From Raphanus sativus (lineage: Eukaryota > Streptophyta > Magnoliopsida > Brassicales > Brassicaceae): a stretch of 64,000 nt of DNA. The position numbers were made by a program, and so were the translations under genes. Below the pieces are notes generated by a model. That model saw only the letters and a list, made by a program, of their open reading frames with translations, ran no database searches and had not been told where the DNA came from. The stretch covers positions 18,685,407-18,749,406 of the forward strand of contig NC_079515.1 in assembly GCF_000801105.2 (NCBI RefSeq). The letters are read 5' to 3'. Shown here in pieces: positions 21,378 to 34,208 of this stretch; positions within the stretch are counted from its first letter, which is position 1; each line of letters begins with the position of its first letter.

Positions 21378-21606
21378 ATTTATTATTTAACAAGATTAAA
21401 ATTCACTATTTGACTTGAAACTCAGATTCTTTTTGATAATTGAATTAGACAAATACCTATCACACTAGAGTGGTGGTAGTGGTGAAAACTAAAATATCCT
21501 ATCTAAACTATTAAAATCTAAACTATTAAAATTAAAGTACAATTAGGAATTAACCCTAACTTTTCCCTAATATTTACAATAGCATGCCATTGACCTTAAA
21601 TATCAA

Positions 21607-22930
21607 CTAGACTTTGACCCGCTCGATCGAGCGGGTATCAATTTTTAATTTTTTTTTATTTTCGTTTGTAGGAAATGATTGCCTGATTGCAATGTGTGTA
21701 TTATATTACTAATATAACATTTTGGAAGATAACAATGTCTTTAATTACATCGATTTGTTTTTGCATTCTACCGTAAATTTATAACTGATATTTATCAGAT
21801 ATATTATAAACAAATACAACATATTTATAGTTAAATTTATGTATAAAATATCTAGAAAATCAATTTTATGAATCAAAAAATAGGAAAAATAGATAAATAT
21901 AAGTTAGAATGGTATTAAAAATTGATAAATTAGTTATAACATTTGTAAAAAAAAAAAAAAAATTGTAGGCAATTTATTCCATAGAATATTTGATTTGTAT
22001 AGTTGCATCCATAGTTTCCAAAATAGAAAAGGTTTAGTATTGTGAAAATATTTTAAAACCCACGTTAAAAATAATCATAACTGTCTTGGCCAATTGTACA
22101 TGTCAATTTAACTAATTTATGAGTATAATTTTTAATTTTAATTGATTTTTTAAAATTTCTAAATACTATCGTTATAATAAAAATTGTGAAGATATTGAAT
22201 ATGTGGATTTAAAATTGGTTAGTAAGATTTTCAAAAGAAAAAACATAGATTTTTTTGAAAATTTTAGCTAGCTAAAATAGGTAGGAAATGTTTAATATGA
22301 AATTTCTAAACACAATAATTTTATACTTTTAGTTAGCTAAAATACCTAAGCTTATTTGAATTAACATTCTTAGTTGGTGTCGATATTGCAAGAGAACTGA
22401 TATGGCTGGTAATATATACATATAAATACGATTAGTGGGTCTTCTTGCCACTATGTTTCTTTAATTTAATGTGTGCTTTATATATTGAGTTCAAAGAATA
22501 TGTTGCCTATACGATTTATGGTCAGAATTTTGGAATAGAGGAAGTTTATATTTATTCTGGCTGGGTGAAAAACATAAGGAAAATGTTTATCTCATAAATG
22601 AATTGTAGATGATTTCATTTATAGAAAATAATTTATTAGTTAGCTAGATTATAGGAAGTGTTGGACCCAAGTTAAGAGAAAATCACAATATTTTAGCCAC
22701 CATTAATTGAACTTTGAGTGAATAGTTAATATTCTTTACGATTTTTGTGTATATGATGATTTTATGGTAAGTTCTTTAGTTTGAATTTGATTTAAGTTAG
22801 TTTTTAATTAAATTAGGAAAACAGTAAATATAAAGTTAGAAGAAGTTATTATTCCAATGGCATTGGAATGTAAATAATTTGCAATTTTGAGGGTGAATTT
22901 ATATTTGTACTTCTCTTTTAATAAGATAGA
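21607..22930 (-). mobile_element. Helitron, minus orientation
   Basis: Read on the minus strand it starts TCTATCTTATTAAAAG (at 22930) and ends with a perfect palindromic hairpin CCCGCTCGATCGAGCGGG (21618-21635), then CTAG at 21607-21610. It is about 1.3 kb, with no helicase frame. Its 5' end touches the 3' end of the next Helitron with no base between them. Confidence 0.82.
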
Positions 22931-23930
22931 CTAGATTTTGACCCGCACGTCCGTGCGGATGTATTTTTTTTATAAAATACGTCGCTATTTATTAAACTGT
23001 TATTCATATTTCCAAATAAATCCACTTTTAAAATTATTATCCAAGTTTCCAAACAAATATTTTTTAAAATTGTTATCCATGTTTACAAACAAACTCATTT
23101 AGTACTTTAGTTTTGATGATTTAGACAATTAATCACCAAAACAGGACCGGCTGAAATCGTTTAGTAAGAAAAAAATTCAGGACCAATTGTTTAATGCATC
23201 AAGATACTTCCAACCAAAATATTATAAATATAAAAGAAATATGTGCATGTGAATTAAGAGGCCGTGTGCTGTATTGGTATACATGTTTTCATAGTGTAGA
23301 AAATAAAAGATTATTCATAATATAAAGCTTGTAATACGTTTTTAATAATAGAGATGAAATGAGATTATACAGTTCATCGGCTCATATAATTATAGTTGAT
23401 TATCATGTTGTTAATGGGCTTCATGTAGATCTGTTAACGAAGGTTTTTTAGAGGTTTTATTTATTAATTAATATTGAGTGGCATAAGTTGGTAATTATTG
23501 TGGAAAAGTTAGGGTTAAGTACAAATGTACTTCAGTTTTAATAGTTTAGATATTAATTAGAAATCTTGAAGATCAAGTTTTGTAGATAAGGAATATGCTT
23601 AATGTTTAGAATATTTGTGAAAGATTTTTGTGCAGATTTTTTTATTATGTAGTTAAGTAGAAAACTCATCAATATACAGTATTTATTGTAATTAAATGGG
23701 TTTGTACAAAAAACGTAATGGCATACAGCAAGGCAATTAGAATAATCTTAAAACAAAAAGAAGCCCATAAAACTGTAGTACAAAAAATGTAATGGGTTTG
23801 TACCGAGGGGTGAAATCTATCGTAGTTAATTAGGCAAAAAAAAATAAATGAAATCAGTGGTATTTTGAAGTAAATATTGAGAAAAAGTAAAGGTTATTTT
23901 CCATTTGTATTTCAGTTTTAATAGGATAGA
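22931..23930 (-). mobile_element. Helitron, minus orientation, inserted beside the previous one
   Basis: A 1000-bp element. The minus-strand start is TCTATCCTATTAAAACTG after a host A, and its 3' end has the hairpin CCGCACG-GACGTGCGG (about 22943-22958) and CTAG at 22931-22934. The T that should follow CTAG is supplied by the first base of the neighbouring Helitron, so this copy entered exactly at that element's A/T boundary. Confidence 0.85.
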
Positions 23931-24429
23931 TCCTTTTAAAACATTACTAAACCATCCTAATTAATATATGTGACAGACTTAACCGTATTAAATCGGTTCC
24001 ATAACAGCTCCTATATTTACTCAATCACATTAACTAATATTACGATATCAATCTTTACTTAACACCTTCTATTTTTAAGCTACCTCATTTCCTAATATGA
24101 TATCAAGTTTTTTATTAATTCTAATTTTCTTTATAACCAATATATTCCACATACCTATTTATACTGAATAAGCGGTATATGGAAGTATCAGTTATACAAA
24201 TATTCATTTTATTATACCACATACCCAACGTAAGTCTTTTTTAACGTTACAACTTACAAGTCTAAAAATATAATCCCAAGTCACAACTAACTAAATAAGT
24301 TAAGCTAACTACAGGAATGTTTATTAATAATTTCAACGTATATTCTTTTTAGAGATCGTGTTAATCACGTTTGACAATAAATTAGTTAATTAGGATTTCC
24401 TTCTTGACCTATAGACAAGGATATCTATA
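23931..24429. other. AT-rich spacer between Helitrons
   Basis: No gene or clear element end was seen. The sequence is AT-rich and probably itself transposon-derived. Confidence 0.35.
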
Positions 24430-25727
24430 TCTTATTATATTATTAAAACTGAAGTATAAATTATGTTTGCTTGGAAACATAAATAATAATTTTTAAAAAG
24501 ATGTTTGTTTGAAACTTGGATAATAGTTTAAAAAATAGGTTTATTTAGAAACATGAATATCAATTTAAAAAAAGAGTTTTGTTTGAAAACATAAATAGCA
24601 TTATAAAAAATATAATGTTGTTTAAAAACATAGATATTAGTATATTAAGAAAAGAATAAATTTATGTTGTTAAGAAAAATTGGAAATCTATTATATTATG
24701 AGAAACTATCTATTTGGGTCAACTTTAAAATATACGAAAAAATAAACTAATCTAATTATCTAAAAATATCTTTTGTCTAAAATAATCAGAAAACAAAATT
24801 TAAATTTTGTATATATATTTCAAATAAAAATAATAATTTTACAATACAAAGTCAAATTTCGTATACTAACTTAAATTATGATTTTTTATATTTCACATTA
24901 ATATTTAAAATATAATATATGTGATTATTTATACGATAGTACGTATAAAATACTATTAATTATATGTTTGTTGTGTGTTTTATAGGAAAAAGTAGATTGT
25001 GAGTTAGAAGTTGACGTTCGGGTACCCATTCGGGTTCGGTTTGGGTCTATTTGGATTTTGGGTTTCCAAGATCAAAGATTTCAGTCTTATTCGGATATTT
25101 CTAAATTATGGTTCGGATTCGATTAAGATCTTTATGGGTTGTTCGGATAACCCATTTAAATTATTTTTTAAATTCATTATACACTTTAAATTTCTCAAAA
25201 TATATAAACAAAATAATATATTACATATAAATTTGAATAACATATATCAGAAAACTTGAATTTAACATATAAATTGGTTTGATTTAAATATTCAGATAGA
25301 GAATCAATAATTATTTGAAGTATTTTGGTGATTTGAGTATATTTTAGCTATTTTTGATATTAACATTTGACTATTTATATATATTTTCAATTATTTAAAC
25401 TAACTTATAACTACCATATATATTCTGGATGTTTTTATATACATTAAATCTAAGAAAATAATATATATATATATATAAGTATATAAATCTATTTTGAATT
25501 CATTCGGGTATATGAAATACCTCGGTTCGGATCGGATTCAGTTTTAGTTCTCTAAATATCAAAATTTTGATATTTAATCAATTTCGGTTCGGGTTTGGTA
25601 CTTTTTTTTAGATCGGGATCGGTTCAACTTTTTTTATTCGGATTTTTTGCCAAACTCTAATATTGAGAGGAAAACAACATTTTTTATAAAAATATACATC
25701 CGCACGGACGTGCAGGTCAAAATCTAG
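24430..25727 (+). mobile_element. Helitron with nested TIR-element remnant
   Basis: It starts TCTTATTATATTATTAAAAC after a host A and ends with the imperfect hairpin CCGCACG-ga-CGTGCaGG, then CTAG at 25724-25727 followed by T. The sequence at 24700-24840 (CTAATCTAATTA-CTAAAAA, TTTGTCTAAAATAATCA) recurs at 34650-34760 upstream of another Helitron 3' end, showing common family membership. No helicase frame. Confidence 0.75.
25004..25660. mobile_element. Nested TIR element, GGGTTCGG type
   Basis: The ends are roughly inverted (TTAGAAGTTGACGTTCGG and, from the other side, TTAGAGTTTGGCAAAAAATCCG). Near-matching flanks ATTGTGAG and ATTGAGAG suggest an 8-bp duplication with one mutation. The GGGTTCGG-rich interior resembles the hAT MITE at 9.65 kb. 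Confidence 0.5.
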
Positions 25728-27127
25728 TTACTTTTTATTTCGGTATGACCAAACAATTATTCTAACGATTTTTAGTTTTAATATAATACGATAATATTAC
25801 GATAAGGTTATGTTTTGTTCAATATTGTATATATCCATCTTAATACTAAATAATTGCATAAATGATGACATACACATAATATATGATATGTTGGCAAAAA
25901 CAAATATATATTATAGAAATGTAACCATGATTCTAACAATGATTATCATGTCTACCTGGTTGTATTTATGAAACAAAATACCATTAAAAACTGAAGTTAT
26001 CTAGACTACCTATCCATAAATTGACAGAAAATCACGTATCCAGATATTTTATTCAAAATATTTAAATTTATCCGAATCTACAATAATTAAAAGGAGAATA
26101 AGATAGATGGAGAGGGTGTCCACGTTTGCAAAACAAATCAACCACTGAGAAGCTTTTAATTCGCCATGTCAGCCTAGCTGCTGAGTTTTATCGCACAAAT
26201 AATTCGGGCCAAATATTTCTGTTGGATATAGTTACAACTTTAAAACCCACAAGATCATTTTGTCTATGGCCCTTAACTTACTTAAAATAATATACATGGC
26301 CCATATCAGACACATGCCCTAATTTTCAAAAATAATCTCGCCTTCAATTTCGACTTCATCGTTCCAACTCCATGTTTTTCCCGTTTCTCTCCGTTTCTGA
26401 GCATTAATCTACCCATTATAATTCATTCATTTATGTTCTTAATTACCATCTTCACTATCTATGATAACTTTTCACATCCTTCTCTTTCTCATTATATATA
26501 AACCTCTATGTGGAAGCTTTCATGGAACTATATTAGACATTCTTATATTCCAACAGCATCAGTCGATCGCCATGAAATCGGGTCAACAATCCAGAAAGTC
26601 TCATGTTCCATCGTGTACCTAAAACGACATCTCACCAGTTCTATCCGAGTCGGAACTACGGGTCCGTTAGATGGGAGGTCAGATACGCAACCAAAGGTCG
26701 GATGCTTATTGGGTTAGAGATGTTCATCATTGACGAACACATATTGGTGTTTTGTAAGCTTTTTTCATTCCGGCAGCATCTCATATAAATTTTGTGGCCT
26801 ATACATATATTGGTCTACAAAGTGGAACATGCTTACTTATATAAATTTATAACTGAAAGTATCTACATATTATACTGTAAGCGTTATTCTATTTAGTTCA
26901 ATCAGTATTATACCATGCATGGTTGAGACGATAGAGAGCTTTGTATCAACAGCTTGGAGACCACAAGAAGCTTACCAATAAAATTGATGCTTATCATCTG
27001 CGCATTGCTCTTTGACCATTTCCTCCATCCTTAAGTGTTGACTAAGAGTCTAAGAGACAGCCTTCTTACTTCTCTTTTCTTAATTATCTGCAGATATCAA
27101 TCAGAGAAAATCATGCTTGCGAAGCAT
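25728..27127. other. Intergenic region before the ROP pseudogene
   Basis: No gene was recognised. The part from 26340 to 26470 is CT-rich and promoter- or leader-like, with TATATATAAACC at about 26494. The short open frames at 26500-26790 have no recognisable domain; they may be what is left of an unrelated gene or of the first exon region of the GTPase gene. Confidence 0.35.
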
Positions 27128-28186
27128 ACTTCCTCAGGGTGATTAAGATGGGAGCAATGGAGAAGGATGGGTATACACTACGGTTTTGTTGCAATCCACT
27201 ATGGTTCTGTCCTTTTCTCTCATGTTCATGTTCTTTTAATATATGTATTAACAATACCTCATTGTGTAATGTTCTTGGTTTCTAATCATACAGGACTGTG
27301 CCTACAGTTTTCAATAATTTCAGTGCAAATGTGGTGGTTAACGGAGCCACCGTTAATCTTGGATTGTGGAATACTGCAGGTTCTTCATTTATAACTTTTT
27401 TTTTGAAGTTTTGAGTTTGTGTTCTTTTGGATATGAGATTTTTGAATTTTGCGTATTTTGAAAAACAGGGCAAGAGGATTACAATAGATTAAGACCACTT
27501 AGTTATTGTGGAGCAGATTTTTTCATATTGGCCTTCTCTCTTATCAGTAAAGCCAGTTATGAAAATGTCTCCAAAAAGGTAAAAAAAAAAAACATTCAAA
27601 ATTCTTTTTTTGGTGTTAGTGTTGTTAACACACACTCTCTCTCTCTCTCACTCATTGTCACACACAAAGTTCACATTTGTGTGGTTGCAGTGGATCCCTG
27701 AGTTGAAACATTACGCTCCTGGTGTCCCCATCATTCTCTTTGGCTCAAAGCTCGGTGACATTTTCGTTCTTTGCTTCATCTCTCACTGTTCACTGATTAG
27801 TTCTGAGTCAGAATGTTGTTGCTGCTGCTCTCTAGATCTTCGAGATGATAAGCAGTTCTTCATCGACCATCCTGGTGCTGTCCCGATTACTACTGCTCAG
27901 GGAGAGGAGCTGAGGAAGCTAATAGATGTTACGTCGAATGCAGTTCCAAATCTCAAGAGGTACACATGACAAACACTGATTTGTGTTACTATTACAACCG
28001 GTTTCTTAATGTTAATGTGACTGACTGTCAAATCATTAAGTTTGAATACAGAATGTGAAACTGGTGTTTGACGCAGCCATACGAGTGGTCTTGCAACCTC
28101 CGAAGCAAAAGAAGAAGAAGAGCAAAGCGCAGAGGCGTGCTCCGTCCTATGATGATGATGATGATTGGAAAAGATCTGTTTTTTAA
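27128..28186 (+). pseudogene. ROP/RAC small GTPase pseudogene with introns kept
   Basis: Plant Rho GTPases switch cytoskeleton and polar growth signalling at the plasma membrane. Recognisable exons: about 27297-27379 ([28 protein letters not shown]), 27469-27580 ([24 protein letters not shown], then [11 protein letters not shown]), 27691-27753 ([21 protein letters not shown]), 27834-27960 ([30 protein letters not shown]) and about 28053-28186 (NVKLVFDAAIRVVLQPPKQKKKKSKAQ). Lesions: no intact first exon with the P-loop; the switch-II DTAG motif reads NTAG; bases are lost before the ECSSK box, which survives in another frame; one base is lost near the end, so the prenylation box CSVL and its stop (28138-28152) are out of frame and replaced by a 10-residue acidic/basic tail. 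Because the introns remain, this is a decayed duplicated gene, not a retrocopy. Confidence 0.88.
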
Positions 28187-28365
28187 TTTATTTGTGGTTT
28201 TGGTAACATTGCATCAGTGACTTAATAATGGACAGACACCAAGTTTGGTTTTGATCTTTTGTTTGTTTTTAATATTAAATCGAGTTTATTCGAATCAGCA
28301 TCTTTTGCGTCTTCAATTCAATCCACGTGGCTGTGTATGCCGTCCTGTAGTTATGAGCATGTTTC

Positions 28366-29546
28366 TTTTTTTTTTTTCCGTCTTGTTTTCATTGATAACA
28401 TTGGAAAGTACATGGTTAAAACACTTAAGCCGGCGGAACACATAGATCTCCCCGGAAACTAAACCCAACAAAGGGAACCGAAAACCCAAACACCCGGGCC
28501 TCATACAAACAACTGACACATAACTTATACATTAACACTCTTTCAAAGAATCCAAAAGCAAACATTCAATCGGTAAAAGAGCAAAGACTTAATAGACTAT
28601 GACTAGCCGGATTTCATGAACTAAGCAAAAGAACACGCACCGTGGCAGACTTCTTCGTGAAGAGCAACAACCTCACCTGAACCAAATGTTCACGATGACA
28701 ACACCCGACCCACCATGATCTCATTTGAACCACATGTTCACAATGACAACCATGGAACTTTTACGACTAAACCAAGGCAACAACCAGGAAGACACAACAA
28801 CCAAAAGGGGTCCTAACTCCAACGCACCTTCATCTGGAAGCCTTCACACTTCAACCTCATTTTATTGCTTCACAAAGAAGCCCCCGAGGACAAGCAGAGA
28901 CCACAAACAAACCATGAAGAACATTTACTAAAAGGGCATGAGAAAGACCACCTTGAAACCAGGAGATGAAAAGGAAACCTGACCCTAACTTCATCACACA
29001 TACCATGACTTTCACCCGCTCACCACACACCACCACGTCACTGCTACACATTGCTCTGCTCCACCGTCGCTAAATCAAGGACCCACTAAGAAAAACTCTA
29101 AAAGCCAACAGAAATTAACCGGAATCAACCCCTCTCAAACTGTCACAAATCACTTGAAACAGGCTGCGGACACAGCCACTGCATCACATGAGAATCATCA
29201 AAGCTTAAAACTTTATCCAGATCTGAGGCGTAGACGGAGGCCGGAAAAAGATGCAATCATATACACCACCGACAATCACCCTTCCACTGATGCAGATCTA
29301 TCAAAAGTTTACAGAATCTAAGAATACAAAAGCTCTTTGAATCGCTCTGCAACACACAAGGGAAAAGAGACAACTTAAAAGAGGAGAAGGAGAGAACCGA
29401 GAGAATACATAACACGAACGACGACAAAGACTAGATCCGGCGACCGCGAGAGGCGGCGGCCGCCGGCCTTAGGGTTTCGACACTAGATCTGTTTTTCAGA
29501 CGAGAGAGGTATCACCACTAATGGATGTTCAAAACGAGTTATCCTC
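28366..29546 (-). mobile_element. Non-coding poly(A) retroposon, 18-bp target duplication
   Basis: A perfect 18-bp duplication TAGTTATGAGCATGTTTC lies at 28348-28365 and 29547-29564. Directly inside the left copy is a run of T (28366-28377), i.e. a poly(A) tail on the minus strand. The body of about 1.17 kb is GC-richer than its surroundings, with no long or recognisable frame. On the minus strand it begins with a leader containing GGCCGGCGGCCGCCGCC-type sequence and runs as GT/TC-rich sequence. The features fit a Sadhu-like or similar non-coding retroposon moved by LINE machinery. The family name is inference; the insertion is directly visible. Confidence 0.85.
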
Positions 29547-29564
29547 TAGTTATGAGCATGTTTC

Positions 29565-31066
29565 AAACTCAGCAAATATATTTTTAGATTTTTTATACAT
29601 TTATAAATACAAAATAGAAATTTTTTAATTTAAAGGAAACATTTTGAACAATTACTTAAACTACCACATACTTAGTAGTACTTTTCGTTTATCTTAATTT
29701 TATTTATCTTCAGTTTAAAAGAGTTAAATAAATATTTATAATTCTAGAGTTAACTAATTTAGACTTAGTGCTTAGATGAGGGATGGAGTATATTATTTTC
29801 ATAAATAAATAAATAAATACTTAACATTTAAAATAATATTTTTTAAAATAGTTTTAAAAAGAATTTTTGAATTTCAAAAAATTATTTTTAAAAAAAATAA
29901 AAAATAATAAAAATTTGAGTTTGGAGACATATAATTCGAAAATTTTAAAAATATATTTTTAGATTATTTATTTATTTAAATAATTATTTGTGTTAACATA
30001 TTATAAAGTAAAGATCAAAGGTTTTTTTTTAAACTTCATATTTCAGGTATTTATGAAAATGTCTATTAAAATCAGGTAAACATGAATGATGATACTAAAT
30101 ATTAAAAATTAAGCAAAATTACAATTCCCTAAATATTTTATAAGCAATTATTTTTAGATAATTTAGTAATTTACTATGATTATAAAATATAACTATGTAG
30201 TTAACATAAATCCGCGCGTAGCTAACGAACATTATCTGCCATTTTTGCAAGGCTATCCTCCACAAACTGTGTAAGCTAAATACATTCATAACTCAACATT
30301 TTGAAAAGTTAATACATTTACCATAGAATAGAACGCGCAGGTAAATATGTAATTTTCTGCACCATTTCCTACAAAAAGAAGAATATATTTGATGCATCCA
30401 AATTTATTTCTATTAGATAAATGTGTCTCCGATTCTTTTTGTCTAAGATATTGGAAAATACAATCAAAAATAAACCATAATATAATTTGTTTTAGTGACT
30501 CGGTTTATGCCTATCCCTGGACACTTTTATTATACAATAATTTAATTTGCTTTAGATAAACTACTAAACTATTTAAAATAAAATATAAAAGTAATGAAAT
30601 AAACATTTAAATATGAGGTTCATATCAACAAAATAAATCAAGTATATACTATTAATTATATTATATAATTTACATGTACTTATGCTATTATATTTTAATT
30701 GATTGTTTTATTCGGTTTACTCAATTTAAACGGTTTAAATACCAAAGCATATCTATATATCCTAATTTCCAAAAAGAACATCTGTTCGGTATATTTGGTA
30801 TCGCCAAATATAATCCACTTTCTCTAGCTCGGTTTGGTTTAATTTTAGTGGGTTGATTTTACCAGAATAAAACACCTCTAAATAATTTCAGTAGCACATA
30901 CAATTAGAAAATCAAGTTTATTACCCAAACTACTCTTTTTGTTTTTAAACAATTGATGTTCACCAACTTTCCTATTGTTTTGAAAATACAAAGCTCCCAT
31001 TACAAACAAAAACATTGAAACATATGATCGATAAATAAACTACCAACACATTTATCAACATACTTT
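29565..31066. other. AT-rich intergenic, probable Helitron body
   Basis: No gene. A broken Helitron-type hairpin half (CCGCGCGTAGC) occurs at about 30211-30221. The interval leads into the Helitron 3' end at 31067, whose 5' end was not found. Confidence 0.4.
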
Positions 31067-31095
31067 TCCGCGCGTAGCGCGGAGAAAGAGTCTAG
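31067..31095 (+). mobile_element. Helitron 3' terminus
   Basis: A perfect hairpin TCCGCGC-gta-GCGCGGA (31067-31083) is followed by AAAGAGT and CTAG at 31092-31095, then T. This is a diagnostic 3' end; the element extends to the left an unknown distance. Confidence 0.75.
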
Positions 31096-31731
31096 TTACC
31101 TAATAAAAACTGAAAGATATAATTTTTTATCCAAATTATCAAAATTAATCAAAAACCAAAACCGGACTATACCCATTTTCTATGGATATTAACTGATTCC
31201 TAACATTTCTATCCGAAACCAAACAGAAAAACGAAATAAATGAATAAAATTTCATAAATAATCCAACAGTTCTATATTTGTAGATTGAAAATCAAAAATT
31301 GAAAAACCAAACCGAAAACCTAGTACACTTAAAAAAATATTAACTGAAAATATTTGAATTTTTTAAATATTACTAGTTGATAACTTTTAGAAAATGTAAA
31401 GTAATACATAATAAATTTAGTTATAAATATTTTATTATATTTAAAATATGCACAATATTTAGAAATTATTTATTTTTTGGAACAGAGGGAATATATAATT
31501 TTGTCAAAATACGTACAGAATCTAGGAAACGAACGTAGACTCATCAGCGTTTCTTTAGACCTTAAGCAGCAAGTGATAAAGACATACGAAGAACATTGTG
31601 TATAGTAGATATAGAAACCAATGTCGAAGAAAAACGAATCAAACTTCATAATGTTTCTTTTGACCTTAGAACAAACGACAACCTTTGGAGAAGGGAAACA
31701 TAATATGTTCTTCATCTTCTGAAACACGCAT
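31096..31731. other. 3' flank of the RBR gene
   Basis: The part next to the gene (about 31500-31731) is probably its 3' untranslated region, because this piece is conserved in the fragment at 17.9 kb. The remainder (31100-31440) is AT-rich with AACCGAAACC-type transposon words. Confidence 0.45.
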
Positions 31732-34208
31732 TTACCCATCAGTGTGCTGCTTGCAACCCTTTGGTCCATAATGCTGAGCACATCGCTTCACCACTTTCTT
31801 GCAGAGGTAACAGAAATGTGCTTGACACGCCCAGCAAAACAAGTGATTGTTGTTTCCCGCCTACACAACAATACCAAATCAAGAATCATCTCCAAGAACT
31901 CGTATGTTTCGACATTGGTATTGAGTTTTCTTTTTTCTTTTTACCTTTAGGTTGAACTGGCGGCAATTAGGACATATCTGACCGCGCTGTGGAAACTGAC
32001 CGTGTGGTGCAAACAACTGAGCTTGAATCTGAAAAACTTGTCGCTCATTCATTTCATTCCATTCTTGGATCGCGTCCTGTGGGAATAGCTCACATGTTCC
32101 CTCTCTTTCCCCCCACCAAGAATAAAAAAAGGTTATCACAATTGGTCCAAGATATGTTTATCAATGTATATAATGTAGGGAATCAACCAACCTGAAATGT
32201 TCATAACCAGTGATAGCTTTGTTGCAACGGTAGCAAAAGAACTGGCCACAGTTATTACAAACCATTTTATTACAGCCACCGGTTCTTGAGATAGCCATTT
32301 TGCAAGACGGGCACTGCTTTGCGCTTTGCTTTATCACACTCACGCTGATCATCTCATTAATCATTTCCCTTTCTTTTCGCCTTTGTTCATCTCCAAGACG
32401 TGACGAACTCTGACGTTCCTACAATAGTGTTACATACATGATACATGTAAGAAAGAGTCCAGTCTAAACCCTAAGGATTTGATCAAATGCCATACCTCCA
32501 AGATTTGAAGCCTGAGCTCCGGGCTCATACAGGTACCTCCCACGTGTCGCTTTTCGTTACAGAGAGTACAGAAACTGTAGTAGCATTTGAAACACAGAGC
32601 AAACTGATCCTCGTCTTCTATGCAGGGGGTTTCACATCTAGGACAGTAAGCAACATCAGTCATGGACTCCAGTGTCTTCTGTAACATAAGAGTTTCCCAA
32701 CGTTGATACGCTTCATCTCCCAGCAATCTCTTCAATACACCAGGAGGCACAATCTCTCCGCATTTCGAATCCGGACACTGGAGCTTGTTAACCGTGCCTT
32801 CAGAGACATGTATGTCTGTATACGTCTTCATGCATTTCACACAAAAGAAATGCTCACACGGTAACTTGACAAAGTCGAAACCCGCAGATTCAGAGAAACA
32901 TATACAGCACTCGTGCAAGCTCTCGAGGAAGCTCTCACGTCGTTTCTCTTCGTCGTAACTCCTGATATAAGGGATGTCTGCATCAGGCGAACGACTTCCA
33001 GAGACAGCGCGTTTATCTCTAGAAGAACATGTAACGCCGTAAGGACCAAGAACAATCTCGTTATCAAATCCGAGATGAGAGACAGAGGAGTTCTGTAACC
33101 AGTCTGCCCACTGGTATAAGACTTCTTGCCCTGGCTGTTCGGTCCATATCGAATCCAGCATGGAGCAGAGGCTCGAGATCTTATCAGGGTTCATCCACTG
33201 AACGCTTATCAAGTAGTAAGGCGGCGAGTGGCTAGGATAAGCGTTTGGTAACAAACATGTCAACACAATCGGAGGAAGGTGCTGGGCTTGGAAGGAGTAC
33301 AGGAAATCCTCCTCTGACTCGTTGCTTGAGTCAGCTTGTAATTTAAGCTTTGCAGAGATGGTATGTTCACTAGTTGCCTCAACGTTTACATGAATCTACA
33401 AAATAAATAAATGTTTTAAAACTATTAGAACATAACATTATCTAGATAAAAGTAAGAAAGATTATACACTGACCTGAAAGTATCGCATATCTTTATGGCG
33501 TTCAAGGATGAACATGTTACCTCCATAAATGTACCCTAGTGCCAGTAGCTGTTTTAGAACGTCAAACAACTAGTAAGTCAAAGCTAAAACAAAACAGAGC
33601 ATAACAATATGAATAATAACAAACAACACTTTCACTAAATAGCATTTTTGACTCTGTGTTGTTACCTCATCTTCCTGTAACTGATCATTCAACATTAGTT
33701 GCTCATCGGTTAGATCCGGTTCAATGACGGTAGATCGCAAATCATTGAGAATTGTCAACATGATATCTTCCTTTGTCTCATCACCAGCAGCAGCATCAAC
33801 GGTTTCTTCAGTCTCAGCGCCAGAACTGAGATGAAGCTTCTCCTCCGTGTTTCCAATTGAATTATCATTATCAACCGGATTCGAATTCTGTTTGAGGTCT
33901 AAGGCGCTTAACTCATCGGCCAAGCAATCAGCAGCATCGGTTCCGGTTGAATTCACCTCTGATTTCTCCGCGGAGGGAGGTGTTGACTTTGCTCCACCAC
34001 GGCGGCGCCGGATACGGCGCGGTTTTGTGGGATGATCGAGGTTCTGCGAGGGCTGAGAAGTAGAGGGGGAAGCAGCAGAGGACCGATCCGGTGAGGTCGT
34101 GTCTTCTTGCTGATGATCCGATTGGGGATGATCGTCGGCTGGATTCACGACCGGAGTATTTCCGCCGTCACGGCGGATGTAGCGGCGGTCGTGATTCCTT
34201 CGCCTCAT
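31732..34208 (-). CDS. RWD-RING-IBR-RING E3 ubiquitin ligase (RNF14/ARA54 type)
   Basis: Six exons on the minus strand: 34208-33666, 33548-33474, 33395-32496, 32418-32192, 32104-31945 and 31860-31732. All have GT-AG junctions and one frame, giving 677 residues. Order of parts: basic, Ser/Pro-rich disordered N-terminus (RRIRRRRGG); RWD domain (from [14 protein letters not shown] through [22 protein letters not shown]); RING1 ([25 protein letters not shown], then CP); IBR ([21 protein letters not shown]); RING2 ([19 protein letters not shown], where the Cys of GGCNKM is the catalytic thioester site in RBR enzymes); and a last zinc pair region ([20 protein letters not shown]). RBR ligases take ubiquitin from an E2 onto that Cys and then transfer it to the substrate. 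The fifth acceptor is placed at 32104/32105, because the later AG would break the frame. Position and sequence fit the orthologue of At1g32340 (annotated NHL8), from memory. Confidence 0.9.

Noticed and set aside
28245..29051. Several short frames on both strands between 28.2 and 29.1 kb.
   Set aside because: They lie in a non-coding retroposon, none has a domain, and they overlap one another.
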